64,000 bases of DNA from Lithodes maja (GCA_037953745.1 JBAKBP010003140.1:62001-126000); one strand, 5' to 3'; positions 41,411 to 52,290 are shown, counted from the stretch's first letter. The notes: generated by a model from the letters alone, not told the origin. Numbers and translations are program-made.

Positions 41411-42619
41411 GGTGTTGGGAGTTAATTTAATTAATTATATTATTTTAGACAGGAAGCGAGAGAGAGAGAGAGGTATGTGATGTGGAAAATATATCTGAAA
41501 GTAAAACGGGCGAGAAATGGATGTAGGGTGCAAGAAAGGGATACAATTAAATCTGTTAAGTAGAAGAGGATTGTAAAGACAAGATAAATATAGAGTAGGG
41601 TAAAAAAAAAAGAGATAAAATGGGCATTAAACTGTGGTTAAAAGTCTTAGGATTTAACTTTACCATAGCCAATATTTAAAAAACCTACTTGATGGAACTA
41701 AAAGTTATGTTTAATATCTAAGAAAAGCAAGTTGCTTAGCTTACTTATATAACAAGAAGAATATTCAGCTTTACTTAATTTTGATATATTTCATAAATAC
41801 AGTATCTACATTATTTCTTAGCTAATGTAAATTGCTCAAAAACTCTCACTGCTCAGTTTCCAAAGTGTTGTGTTGATTGGTCTCAGCACTGTACACAAGA
41901 TATACAATTATTTCTGTTCATTAATAAGGGAGATCCAAATAATTAGAGATAAGTAAAGGGAAATCAATAGATAGAGTTAGACTAGGACCAGCAGGCCCTG
42001 TCTGTTAAATCCAAAATCTGTTAAATCAAAGTCCTTTCAATTGAGGGTCGACTCTATGTCCAACTATAACAAGAACGATAAACATGCATGGATTATAATA
42101 AGTTTACATGCTCACACCTTTGCAGGTAAGCTAATTAACTAGTTTACAAACTTTTTGTTACAATTGTACATTACGTATAATAATATGAGTGTAATTGCCG
42201 CTATCTGTGGTGATAACCACCACAATAATACAAAAGACGTGCATTTTTCCTTAGCTTTGGTTTGGTGTGGAGAAGGCCGAACACCTCATTTATGTTTAAC
42301 CATTCAGTACCGGTGACGTGTTTTGTATTATATCCTGGCAACTATTAGACAGTTTTATTCGGCTTATCCATTAAACGGTTACAGACTATCTCAATTATTC
42401 CATTAAGGTCCTATATATCCTTCCAGAGCTTCATAAAAATTTCTAAATGTAGCTAAAATCAAATGATAAAGACGTCACCCGTACAGAAGGGGTTAAGAAT
42501 ACGGCTCTTAGCAATAACAGTGTTTGTTATGTTGCATGCAGTCATTTCCTATAAAAACTAGAAGAAAAACTTACATCAAAGTTGTGACAAATGTAACACG
42601 ACTTTTAACTTTGACCGTA
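41411..42619. other. AT-rich spacer, no gene recognised
   Basis: A GA tract near 41460. No coding region, RNA gene or repeat boundary recognised. Confidence 0.5.
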
Positions 42620-42830
42620 CAGTCACAAGCATAAATGCTGCAACATCAACCAGATAATGTCAACTCCTTCATCACGAAAGATTTATACTAAGCTGAATAA
42701 AATCGTCTGACGGTAGCTAGAATGAAATATAGAAGTCATTGTAAGTTTGAATAAAAAGTTTAGCAATACTTTTCGGGACGAAGGGATGATCATAATCTGG
42801 TTGGTGTCGCAGTATTTATGCTCGTGGCTG
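42620..42830. mobile_element. Tc1/mariner-type MITE
   Basis: The 211-bp element has approximately 36-bp inverted ends, CAGTCACAAGCATAAATGCT and CAGCCACGAGCATAAATACT on opposite strands. It is flanked by the dinucleotide TA at 42618-42619 and 42831-42832. No transposase. Confidence 0.88.
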
Positions 42831-43012
42831 TACATTCAAGTGAAGGGCATTATTACCTAAAGTATTACAGCTTGTAGCTTTCTTGCAACTAGTTTAGCTT
42901 AGTGAAGCTTCTTTCAGTGTATAAACAAATTGTAAAGGCTCAGGCTAGGGTGTGAAAAGATGAAAGACCCTCTATTTGTAAGGGTCTGAAGAGTTTTTAT
43001 TAAAGGTGTATA

Positions 43013-43224
43013 AAGCCGGAGTCACATGAGCCGTTTTTCGAGCAATTTTTATGAGCAATTGTAGTCTGGCAAGCTTAAAATTTCAGTTATATCAGAAATC
43101 TGCCACCTAATATAATCTACCTTCAGTCTAGTTACCGATACCAGTGTGAAAAGTCCCGAAATATAACGAGAAAAAACTTGCTCATGGAAAATTGCCGGAA
43201 AAAGCGCTCGTGTGACAGCGGCTT
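43013..43224. mobile_element. MITE with 35-40-bp inverted ends
   Basis: Ends AAGCCGGAGTCACATGAGCC and AAGCCGCTGTCACACGAGCG on opposite strands, both continuing into CAATTTT. The flanking duplication is unclear, so the superfamily is not assigned. Confidence 0.78.
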
Positions 43225-43325
43225 AAATTAAAGTTCTATTCCTTTTTTTTCTTAACCTCTTTCAGTTTCTATTGATGCACTATACAGGTATGTAATGTGT
43301 TGTAATTGGTGGTAGTATATAACGT

Positions 43326-43723
43326 TTTCTCAGCAGAGTTTTAGTCTTTTAGACTTTTAGTGATGACTTCCCACGATATAAAGCTGTATAAAGCTGGAAA
43401 TTTGCATTAAAGCCCACAGAGGCATGATCCAATCTGTAAACAATGATATAGCAGTTATGAAGGATCTTGCTGCAGACCTCAACCAGGATATTACAGATAG
43501 CAGACAGAATATTGCGAGACTCATACAGCACATAGCAGAACACAATAGGGATACTGCTGGCCTAAGACAACATATTGCAAGCCTCAGGCACATTAATGCA
43601 AAGATCAGCCAGGATATTACACATCATAGGCAAGGCATAGTAGACAAACGAAATGGCGATATGTTTGGGGAATATTTATGCAAGAAGCGTAAGTGGCGTT
43701 GGAGAGGATAGGAGGAGGGGGGG
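43326..43723 (+). other. Unidentified repeated unit, short copy
   Basis: Begins TTCTCAGCAGAGTTTTAGTC, has ATG-ACT-TCC-CAC at 43363 (MTSHDIKLY then a stop), and then an ORF at 43424-43711. That ORF encodes a Gln/Arg/Ile-rich presumptive coiled coil (DITDSRQNIARLIQH) ending KRKWRWRG-stop. It is an internally deleted version of 43908-44921. It ends in a G run at about 43716-43723, directly followed by an RT fragment. Confidence 0.7.
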
Positions 43724-43907
43724 TCATTGTCAGGCCAGGTTTTCGTAAGGGACTGGGTACATGTGATGCGCTTCTGACACTCGCCCATGACTTGGATTCT
43801 TCATTGGACCAGGGACATGAGTCTCGTGTTGTGGCTATTAACTTTAGTTCTGCTTTTGATTTAGTCAACCATAAAGCACTTCTGTATAAGTTACAGCTCA
43901 TCGGTAT
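43724..43907 (+). pseudogene. Orphan non-LTR reverse transcriptase fragment
   Basis: The translation contains FRKGLGTCDALLTLAHDLD and VVAINFSSAFDLVNHKALL with the first catalytic Asp position replaced by Asn (NFSSAFD). This is LINE RT sequence cut off at about 43907, where the next copy of the unidentified unit begins. Only about 60 codons remain. Confidence 0.8.
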
Positions 43908-43941
43908 TTCTCAGCAGAGTTTTAGTCGTTTAGACTTAGTG

Positions 43942-44900
43942 ATGACTTCCCACGATATAAAGCTGTATCCTTCAACGGATTCTGATTTAATAAGGCTACA
44001 CAGCATTAAATATGCACCCCCACCATCAACAAATGGTGATAAATTGCCCATTACATTGAAAATTAAAACTAAAAAGATTTCTAGAAAGTGGTTTAGAAAT
44101 AGAAAATTCAAAACACAAATTGAAATAGGTCTTGACAAACAAAACTGGATTGAATATAATGGTCTAATATTATTCAACTCAAATGGAAACGGGGGCGAAA
44201 AACTCTCCAAAAATGTATTATTTATGTTAATGAAGAGGCCAACCTGATTACCGAAGCCAATCTGAATACTAGCAAGGCCGATCTGAGTACTAACGAGGCC
44301 AATAAGAGTACTAACGAGGCTAATCTGAGCACTAACGAGGCCAATCTGAATACTAACGAGGCCAATGCGAGTACTAACGAGGCCGATCTGAGCACTAACG
44401 AGGCAAATCTTAGTACTAACAAGACCAATGTGAGTACTGACGAGGTAGACAAATTTATTCACGAGGCCAACCAGGTTATTGGAGAGGCGAACCTGAATAT
44501 GTACGAGGCCAGGGTGGTTACCAAGGTACAAGCCCCAGAGGCTATTGGAGAGTTCGATGGACTTCATGCGGAAAACGATAGGATGTTAGATATAGGGGAA
44601 ATTGGCATTAATGAACACGCTGAAATGCGCCAAGATTTCATTAATGCTACTGCAGCTGTCCAGGATCTTGTTGCAGACCTCAGCCAGGATATTGCAGATA
44701 GCAGACAGAATATTGCAAGACTTGTACAACACAATAGGGATATACCTGTCCTCAGACAACATATTGATAGCCTCAGGCAGAGTATTGCAAAGATCAGTCA
44801 GGATATTATACATCACAGGAAAGCTATTGCAATGCAACGAAATACGGAGTATTATGAGACAAATTTAGGCTATAGTTATAAGTGGCGTTGGAGTGGATAG
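43942..44900 (+). pseudogene. Unrecognised coiled-coil protein with heptad minisatellite, frameshifted
   Basis: I do not recognise this gene. From the ATG at 43942 the first frame gives about 100 residues (MTSHDIKLYPSTDSDLIRL ... KNVLFMLMK), Lys/Ile-rich with a hydrophobic beta-like pattern. A frame change within 44205-44230, close to a five-A run, leads into a frame open from 44160 to a stop at 44898. That second frame carries ten or so copies of the seven-residue repeat EANLSTN. It then runs through EVDKFIHEANQVIGEANL and an amphipathic helical region (DIADSRQNIARLVQH, LRQSIAKISQDIIHHR) likely to form a coiled coil, ending SYKWRWSG. The C-terminal half is conserved as protein in the short copy at 43424-43711. 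A fibre- or stalk-like structural role is one reading; there is no direct evidence. Confidence 0.55.
44229..44440 (+). repeat. 21-bp minisatellite encoding EANLSTN heptads
   Basis: Units of the form GAGGCCAATCTGAGTACTAAC repeat about ten times. Almost all differences between units are substitutions, and the 21-bp length keeps the frame throughout. Confidence 0.93.
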
Positions 44901-44921
44901 AATAATTGGGGGGCGGGGGGG

Positions 44922-45262
44922 CACTCGTTTCTGTGTGGACTACCGCAGGTTAAATGACGCAACGATTAAGGATGCCACCCCATTACCCAGGATCGATGAC
45001 TCCCTCGATTCCCTCCACGGATCCAAATGGTTCACCACATTAGACCTCCAAGCAGGATACTGGCAAGTTCCTATTAAACCTGAAGACCAACAAAAGACAG
45101 CATTTTCCACCAGCGGAGGACATTTATACGAGTTCAATGTCTTACCATTCGGCTTATGCAACAGTCCTGCCACGTTTTCCCGCCTGATGGAATCTGTGTT
45201 GAAAGGTTTATCTTGGGAAACCTGTCTCGCCTACCTGGACGACGTCATCATCTACTCGGGAA
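44922..45262 (+). pseudogene. Orphan Ty3/gypsy reverse transcriptase fragment
   Basis: The frame encodes TRFCVDYRRLNDATIKDA, FTTLDLQAGYWQVPI, FNVLPFGLCNSPATF and CLAYLDDVIIYSG: RT motifs up to the catalytic YLDD. It is cut on both sides, by the G-rich end of the unidentified unit and by the inverted LTR-element relic. It differs clearly from the RT at 56.4-57.1 kb (PFGLCNSPATF versus PYGLKNAPATF), so it is from another gypsy lineage. Confidence 0.9.
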
Positions 45263-45264
45263 CT

Positions 45265-47702
45265 CACTATATCCACCTTAGTGATAAACGAGGCAGCCCC
45301 GATGCGGTCTATGGGGTCGTCAACTCTGGGTAATGGATAGGCGTCTGTCAGGGATAATGCTTCCACACTCTTGCAATCAACACAAACACGGATCTTGCCA
45401 CTTAACTCAGGTTGCAAAGTTACTGGCAACGACCACTCACGATATCCCTTATCCCTCAGACCCTTTTCCAACATGTAGTCGAGCTCTACTTTTACGACAG
45501 GCTGTCGAGCAGGATTTATATGGTAGGGAGCCAATTTGAGCCTTGCACTGTCTCCAGCCTCCATGTTGGATTCTACCAACATACCCCGTGCTACCGCCAG
45601 ACGCTGCAGACGCTCTGTCAACGCTCTCACGATATCGATCATAATTTGAGTATTAACTACTCATCCTCTTCATTCTTGTGCATGAAAGGTGGTTAAGAGC
45701 ACGTTTAACCATCCTGTAGCTTAGTAAGTAACACTGCACGATATTTCGCTGTGTATTGACTGATAAACTTTGTGTTTATCACAAGACTCCTGCTCGGACA
45801 GGGCGCCACTGCAGTCACTCCCATAGTTCATAATTGCTAAGGCTTCCCCGCCGATACCGTACATGCGCACCCCGCATTCCTTGCGACTACATCTGCCTGC
45901 GCAGCATCACCGCCTTCAGCGACATGGCCAGATACAGTCGGTCTATGGTAGGGCTGTTGCATTTTACTAGGGCAGTATTGGGAGGCTATGCGACGGCCGG
46001 GCGCATCCACTCCACAGCCAACCTCACCAATCTGCTCAATGTCCTGATTCTGACCACCACCCTTAGCAGCCATGGGTCGACCCTGACCTGACAACCATGC
46101 CAAAGCCTCGTCGCCCACCTTGAACCACTGAAACAACGAGGCCAACGGTTTACTAACACTCAAGTGACCTGCCAGCGGAACATCGTGCACCGCATGAGTT
46201 GTGAGGCCTGGGTGCTCGGCACAAACAGTGGGGTATGGACTGAGCAGGTACTGGAGCGCTGCACACTGCTGCTCAGGCAGGTGCTCAAGCGCTTCCACAG
46301 CCACCTGACTCGTGTCCCCTGCCCACTGCTCCGCCGAGACATGACAATTCCAACTCTCCTCCACCTGTACCCCACTGCCCCCCTCTCCTTCTCCACCTTG
46401 GCCACTGCAGACCAACACAGGGACAGTAGGCTGCTCAGGTGGTTGCCTCACAAACTCCTCCAACAGGTTCACATGACATGCTTCCCCGTCCTCGAGTTCA
46501 ATAGCCCCGCTCCCACAACTCTCAAGACTAAGATCTTCTAGTTGTCCCTGGGAACTACTCTGTCGCGGAGTGCCATCACGCCATACCATGTCACTAGGGG
46601 GGACAGGTTCTGGGGCCACTCCAGAGGTCATAATGGGTGCAAGTACCGAGTTACCAAGGAGTGTCGCTGGGTCCCAACTCTCAACCCGACCACCAGCCTC
46701 GACTTTCTCCTTCCGACCCTTCCTCCGCTGGTCTGGAACTTGGGTACCAGGCTGTGACACCTGAGCGGACTGAGATCTCTCCAGCCCCTCTTGCCCCTCC
46801 CTACTCGTGTCGGCCGCCCTCTCGGCAACGACTAAGGGTGGAACCTCGGAAGTGGGCACCGCAAAGTCGTTGCCGAGAAGGAGGTCGACCCCCTCAACTG
46901 GCAATTTCTCCACCACACCCACATCCAACTCCCGTGTCACACCGTCCACCTCAAGCTCCACTCTAACCAGCGGGTAAGACCGCGTAGCATTGATACCTTG
47001 AACCACCACAACCCGAGCCGCGTTAATAGGCTTGCCAGTGAAATTCTGAATCAGTGTCTGGGAAGCGCCCGTATCACGCAGCAACTCAAGCCTATGCTCC
47101 ACACCAGCCCACCTCACAGTGCTGTGCCCCCTATGACCACAAAAATCATCACGGACGGGTGACGAGCCCTCCTGCTGTTTCTGCACCGGCGATGACTTCC
47201 CAACCGACTGTTTACCCCGGGTAAACGCGGAAGACCTCAAAGACACGCCGATGTTGCTCACTAGTGACACCACTGCTGTAGGCGGTGCGCTCGGACATGA
47301 GCGCGCAATATGCCCCTTCTCATGACAATTGAAACACTCCACTTCGCTCTTGGACTTCCTCTGAGGTGAGGAAGGGCCCTGGCCTCTCTTTAACGGGAAG
47401 GGTTTCGACTTGGGTTCATAATTGGCAACAGAACTCTTAAATGGATAATTAGTTGTGTCATTAATTCGGGGGGGTGGAGTGGTACGCCCCTGGTTACCTG
47501 CCTCAGCTCTCTGTGCAGACCCGCACCCACGAATCAATGACACCCTAAGGTCAGCCAGCTCAGCCGCTTTCTGCAGAGTTTTTGGTTGCTTTTCTTTCAG
47601 GTTAAGAGTCAAGTCACTGCCAGTACATTTAAAAAATTGTTCTAACAACACTAATTGCTTAACTGTTACGAGTGCATTCTGGTAAGCTGGCCAGCGTAAC
47701 AC
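45265..47702 (-). pseudogene. Relic of the scrambled-pol gypsy element, inverted
   Basis: The minus strand encodes the same protein organisation as the ORF at 17371-21108, from the end of the capsid region (LEQFFKCTGSDLTLNLKEK). It continues through a CCHC knuckle (CFNCHEKGHIARSCP), the protease LLRDTGASQTLI, and the same reordered pol (CHVNLLEEFVRQPPEQ, then LAGHLSVSKPLASLF, then FKVGDEALAWLSG). A one-base shift ends the long frame at 45837. The start of RT follows in 45265-45642 (REWSLPVTLQPE, DAYPLPRVDDPIDRIG) and retains slightly more RT than the younger copy. Both LTRs and the Gag N-terminus are missing. It is truncated at 47702 by a LINE relic and near 45265 by the orphan RT. Confidence 0.88.
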
Positions 47703-48012
47703 AGGCTACCTGTACCGAGTGTCTCCCCCAAAGCCCAAAAGAGTGAGAGAGATATTGGGGTCAAAATGCCTGGACACACGAAGTTTATAGCAGTTTAAGT
47801 CATAGGATGAAGGAAAGATTGATTGAGGGAGAAAGTTCCAGAGTTCACTAGTTGAGTAGAAGAAAGACAGAAAATTTGCTAATTCTTGGATTGGAGAGTT
47901 GGACAGAATAGGAGTAGGACTGATGAAAGGCGGGTGCCTCGCACTGATTGTTTTAATAGCGATAGAAGAGTGAAAGAGATGCAACATTGCTGGGTTTGCA
48001 TCGGCTTCTGAA
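47703..48012 (-). mobile_element. Diverged 3' fragment of jockey-like LINE
   Basis: Minus-strand translation includes FFYSTSELWNFLPQSIFPS and LNCYKLRVSRHFD, matching the C-terminus of the intact LINE ORF2 (ELWNSLPESVFPS, LRVSRHFGS). It ends at 47703 against the gypsy relic. Confidence 0.85.
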
Positions 48013-48015
48013 TAC

Positions 48016-48190
48016 AAGGTCTCCCTCGATTTACGATTGGGTTACGTTCCTGAAAATCCGATCTTAAATAGAAAAATCACATAGCGAACCCTAAAATTAA
48101 TGGGGTAAATGGGGATGCGTTTTGGGACCAGCCAAACCCCAAACACAAACACCTACAAACCTATTATCGATCTTAAATAAAGGAGAGTGA
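48016..48190 (+). mobile_element. Second copy of the CAGGTCT-end MITE
   Basis: AAGGTCTCCCTCGATTTACG followed by GGTTACGTTCCTGAAAA and GACCAGCCAAACC, the reverse complement arrangement of 40212-40374. The right end is diverged. Confidence 0.7.
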
Positions 48191-48988
48191 GCAGAGCGAG
48201 TTCTTTGACCTGAATGTTGGTTTGAAACAGGGGTGTGTGATTTCCCCGTGGTTGTTTACTGTATATATGGATGGAGTCATGAAAGAAATACTATCAAGAG
48301 CAGTGGATGTTGGTGTATCGCTGAAAAGGGAGGGAATTGAGTGGAAGCTACCTATACTGCTGTTTGCGGATGATACAGTTCTGATGAGTGATAATGAATG
48401 GGAGTTGCAGGGTCTGGTAAATGAGTTTGGAACAGTGTGCGAAAAACGGAATTTGAAGGTAAATACGGGGAAGAGCAAGGTTATGGTCTTCGAAAGGGGT
48501 GAAGTCACAGAGTGTGAGGTGAAGCTGAACGGTCAGGCTATGGAGATCGTCAACTCTTTTAAGTATCTGGGCAGTGTGTTGAGTAAAGATGGGACTATGG
48601 ATGAAGAGGTGTGGGAGAGGGTACAACAGGGGAAGAGGGTTGTAGGAATGCTAAAAGCAGTAACAAGAAATAGGGTGGTCAGTATGGAAGTGAAGAAGTC
48701 CTTGCATGACAGTGTGGTAATCCCGACACTGACTTACGGAAGCGAAGCATGGACGTTGGTTGAGAGACTCAGACCAAGAGTGAGAACAGTGGAAATGAAT
48801 TACTTAAGGAGTGTGTGCAGAGTTACATGGAGGGATAGACAGACTAATGAAGAAGTAAGAAGGAGGTGTGGTGTGGAGGTAGATGTGCTGGAAAGTGTGA
48901 AAAGGAACAACTCGAGATGGTTCGGCCATATGGAACGTATGGAAAGCGAGAGAATGACTAAGAGGGTGTACGAGAGTGAGGTGGAGGG
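48188..48988 (+). pseudogene. LINE reverse transcriptase C-terminal part, interrupted by LTR
   Basis: The frame is open from about 48188: FFDLNVGLKQGCVISPWLF, then LLFADDTVLMSD with the catalytic ADD (about 48360), LKVNTGKSKVMVF, FKYLGSVLSKDG, LTYGSEAWTLVE and RWFGHMERMESERMTKRVY. It is the second half of an RT plus C-terminal domain, RTE-like in style. The frame ends because an LTR start begins at 48989 (TGTGACGC); the rest of the LINE is not found beyond the array, so the locus was rearranged. No internal stop. Confidence 0.88.
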
Positions 48989-50448
48989 TGTGACGCACCC
49001 AGTGCGTGGCAACTTAACCTGATCACGTTGCAGCCAAAACCTGACGGCAAGGTGCGGTTCTGCATAGATTTTCGTAGGCTAAATGGCTTGACCACTACCA
49101 ACCCTTACCCTTTGCCTCGAGTTGACGACAGCGTGGACAAGATAGGGAATGCAAAGTACCTTACTAAAATTGATCTTGTAAAAGGCTACTGGCAAGTACC
49201 CCTGTCGGACCGAGCTAAGCAAGTTTGTGGTTTTGTGGTAGATGGCAAGACCTACCAATGTAACGTAATGCCTTATGGGCTTAAGAACGCACCTGCCACG
49301 TTTCAGAACCTGATGAACGATATTTGTGACGAAATCCCTAACTGCACGGTCTACCTTGATGACGTGATAGTGTATGATGACAATTTTGATAATCACCTAA
49401 GGCACTTAGAGACCCTGTTTGGGAAGTTGCACGATGCTGGGCTGGTGGTGAACCTGAGGAAGTGCGAGTTTGTAAAGGCTACTGTGCAGTATCTTGGCTT
49501 CGTGGTCGGGTTAGGCCGGGTGTGCCCCCCCCTGAGCAAGATACAGGCTATCAATATGTTTCCCAGGCCCACCACTAAGCGCCAGGTCATGCGGTTCCTA
49601 GGTATGATAGGCTATTATAGGCGCTTCATCCGGGGATACTCTACTGTCTTAGCACCGTTAACTGATCTACTGTCGAAGTCAGTGAAGTTCTGTTGGGCTG
49701 CGGAGTGTCAGAGGGCTTTCGACCTAGTCAAGCACCTGCTGTGTACACATCCGATTTTGAGAGCCCCAGACTTCTCCAGGAGTTTTCAGCTGGCGACTGA
49801 TGCCAGCGGTGTGGGTGCCGGGGCAGTGTTACTGCAGACTGATTCCGAGGGCTTGGAACACCCAGTGAGCTTCTTTTCTCACAAGTTTAATTCGGCACAA
49901 AGGAATTACTCGACTATAGAGAAGGAGCTTCTTGCTATCGTTTTGTCGCTCAAACATTTCGAAGTTTATGTTCCAGCCTACGGCCCGGTAGTGACGATTT
50001 ATACGGACCATCATCCCTTGAAATTCCTAAATCAGTTTCACAATCGGAATATGCGGTTGACCAGGTGGTCCCTAATGCTCCAAGAGTATAATCTCAACAT
50101 TCAGCATATTGCCGGGAGTGAGAACGTGATAGCAGATTGTCTATCAAGGGTTGATGATCCAGGATAGTCGTGCACGGTGTGTGGGTTGAGCAGGAGTAAA
50201 ATTAGGCTATCATAACGCCGTCCAAAAAGATTATAAAACAATAAAATAAACGAGAATTTTTTTTTTTAGTTTTGTAAGTCTTTATTGTTGTAGCATGATG
50301 CATGCGATATTGTGTTTTATGTATAATTCACACTTCAGTTGTTGTGCACCTTTTGCAATTAGTGGCAGCTAAGGGTAGCAGGTCGGTTGGTTGCCTGTCA
50401 GATTTTGATAATGCTTCTAAGGTCGATTATCTAAAATCTTGGGGGGGC
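48989..50448 (+). mobile_element. Deleted gypsy copy: LTR stub joined to RT-RNase H
   Basis: 35 bp of LTR start (TGTGACGCACCCAGTGCG...) are fused at about 49023 directly to the RT region. The following 1.42 kb is nearly identical to 56472-57896, including ORF end, 3' non-coding sequence and purine tract. The only difference noticed is a 2-base indel near 50350. It leads straight into the LTR at 50449. Confidence 0.92.
49028..50167 (+). pseudogene. Truncated gypsy RT-RNase H
   Basis: 379 codons identical in translation to the end of the 1699-codon ORF: RT from LQPKPDGKVRFCIDFRRL through VYLDDVIVYDDN, then RNase H (FQLATDASGVGAGAVL, IYTDHHPLKFLNQ, HIAGSENVIADCLSR). Gag, protease, integrase and the RT N-terminus are deleted, so this copy cannot be expressed from its own LTR start in the normal way. 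Confidence 0.92.
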
Positions 50449-52275
50449 TGTGACGCACCCAGTGCGTGGCAACTTAACCTGATTGTACTCCTTGGTACTC
50501 CACTGTGCCGCCGCGGTGCGGTGCCGCGGTGCCGCTGTGCCGCTGTGCCGTGCTGGCTGCTTATATTGAGTGTGACAACGTATAACTATGTTCTTTGTAT
50601 CTCTGCAAAGGTCTTGTCATGTGCTAACCAGTGGTGGGTTTTGTTTTAAGCCATGTCGAGACCTTCCATTTAATATGTAGTATCAATAGAGAAGTTGATA
50701 GATAAGACAATAGGAATTCAGAGAGAGAGAGTGAGTTAGACTTCAGAGCGAGAGGGTAGCGGTGCGCCACGCTGCCGGGGGGGTGGTTGCCAGACGTATG
50801 GACCGGTTGGCAGCCCTGCGCTTATAGCTAGGTGCGACAGGGTTGGTAGTACATTGCCGCCTGCCTAGGCTGCCTGGGCTGCCCATGTTGTCGTACAGCA
50901 CATTGCCTGGAGGCTCGCTGTGTGCTCTATGACCAGGTTGCCTAGAACCTTTGAGATTCTAACATCCCTTGCCCTCTCCCCCAATTTCTCACGGTTGCAC
51001 TCTTTCTCTCTGACGACATTACTCTCATTTCATTCTTCTCTCTATTTAAATGCATACCCTTCCCTTGAGGTCCTAAAGGAGTTTCAGCACTCACCTCTCG
51101 TATTACTCTTAGGACAAGCATATATTTACATGTATTAGATTTAAGGGGTTAATGTGAACAGCGATCTTCTTGATGAGGATAGTTGGTGAACGTTCTACAT
51201 GTTCACGAGTTATATGCCCAGCTCATCATCCAATTTGTGACTAGACTAGTGCCATGTGTAAGAGCCCGACCATGCCCAGGAGTTGTCTGTAGAGGGGCGA
51301 GGACTTAGCCTTGATTTGCCTACCGAGCCAGGAGCGAGTGCAGTACCAGAGACTACAGCTCGCTCGTAGTGCCGGTATAGTAGAGTAACGTAATTTATCT
51401 GTCCTTGTGTTCTCTACAGTCTTTTCCTGGGTTCTCGCTTTCGGTGCTGGGACTCGTTGTTCCTGTGACTTGGCCTGCTAGCTAGAACACATGGGGATGA
51501 TGAGTGGGTGATATCTTTATTTTACTATGCATTGCAGCTCTCTTTAAGTTTATGTATATAACACTTTACAATACACATTACTCACACACAAGACAACACT
51601 ATTAATACTTTCATGTATCAATTAACTGCACTGTCGTTTTGCTGCTGTGTCCGGAGTTCCGTTGCGTAGGGCGCATACAGACTCAGAGGGGAGACAGAGT
51701 GAGAGAAGCGAAGTAGCCTATGCGGTAGTAGGCTACCGGCGCAGTACTGTTGCCTGCAACCTTTTAGTTATTCCAAGTATAGATTCATTATTACAATAAG
51801 TGACTACTATTTATGTTCCTTCCATGTGTATTATTAGGTATCTACTGGATCATGAACATCTTGTATGCTACATGCTAGTGCATGTTAGTAGGGGACAGTT
51901 ATTCTAGTGCACGCGCTTTCAAGTAGGCGTGTACATTTGTCATTTAGCATTTCACTGTCATACCTTTAGCCTGCTTCTATTCTACATTATTAGAGGCTTA
52001 ATATTAACGTAGTTTCTTGAGTATTGCATTTCTTTAGTAATAACGTAACCTATAAATGTCTGAGGGAGTTTAGCCTCATAGCCCACCCCTGTTGTACACT
52101 TTCGCCGAGTTAAGGTACCTCGTTACCATAGACGATAACTCTGTAGGGCGTTGGTGCTTTTGTTGTCTGGAGCATATAGTATTTGGGACTGGAATCGAGC
52201 GTGTCGTTGTCACATAAGCCATTTCTGTCCTACGATCAAGAATCCCGAATATGTATTGCCGATCCAGCCGTAACA
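50449..52275 (+). repeat. LTR shared by tandem copies (1827 bp)
   Basis: Starts TGTGACGCACCCAGTGCG and ends CCAGCCGTAACA. Near 50505-50555 it carries extra CCGCGGTGCCGCTGTGCCG-type repeats absent from the right LTR. Its first 35 bp match the stub at 48989 rather than the right LTR (CGCACCCAG versus CGCCCAG). Confidence 0.93.
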
Positions 52276-52278
52276 AAA

Positions 52279-52290
52279 TGGCGACCTTGC
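52279..52290 (+). promoter_or_regulatory. Putative primer-binding site
   Basis: TGGCGACCTTGC three bases after the LTR, identical to the site at 17157-17168. Confidence 0.7.

Larger units (their letters stand above)
43908..44921 (+). other. Unidentified repeated unit, long copy
   Basis: Shares with 43326-43723 its start (TTCTCAGCAGAGTTTTAG), the MTSHDIKLY coding start, the coiled-coil ORF and the end GTAAGTGGCGTTGGAG-GGATAG followed by a G run. It additionally carries about 600 bp with a 21-bp minisatellite. The element type is unknown. Confidence 0.7.

Noticed and set aside
44430..44900. Calling the 156-codon ORF at 44430 as a complete gene
   Set aside because: Its apparent start is a GTG inside the minisatellite; the frame continues upstream and the better ATG is at 43942 in another frame.
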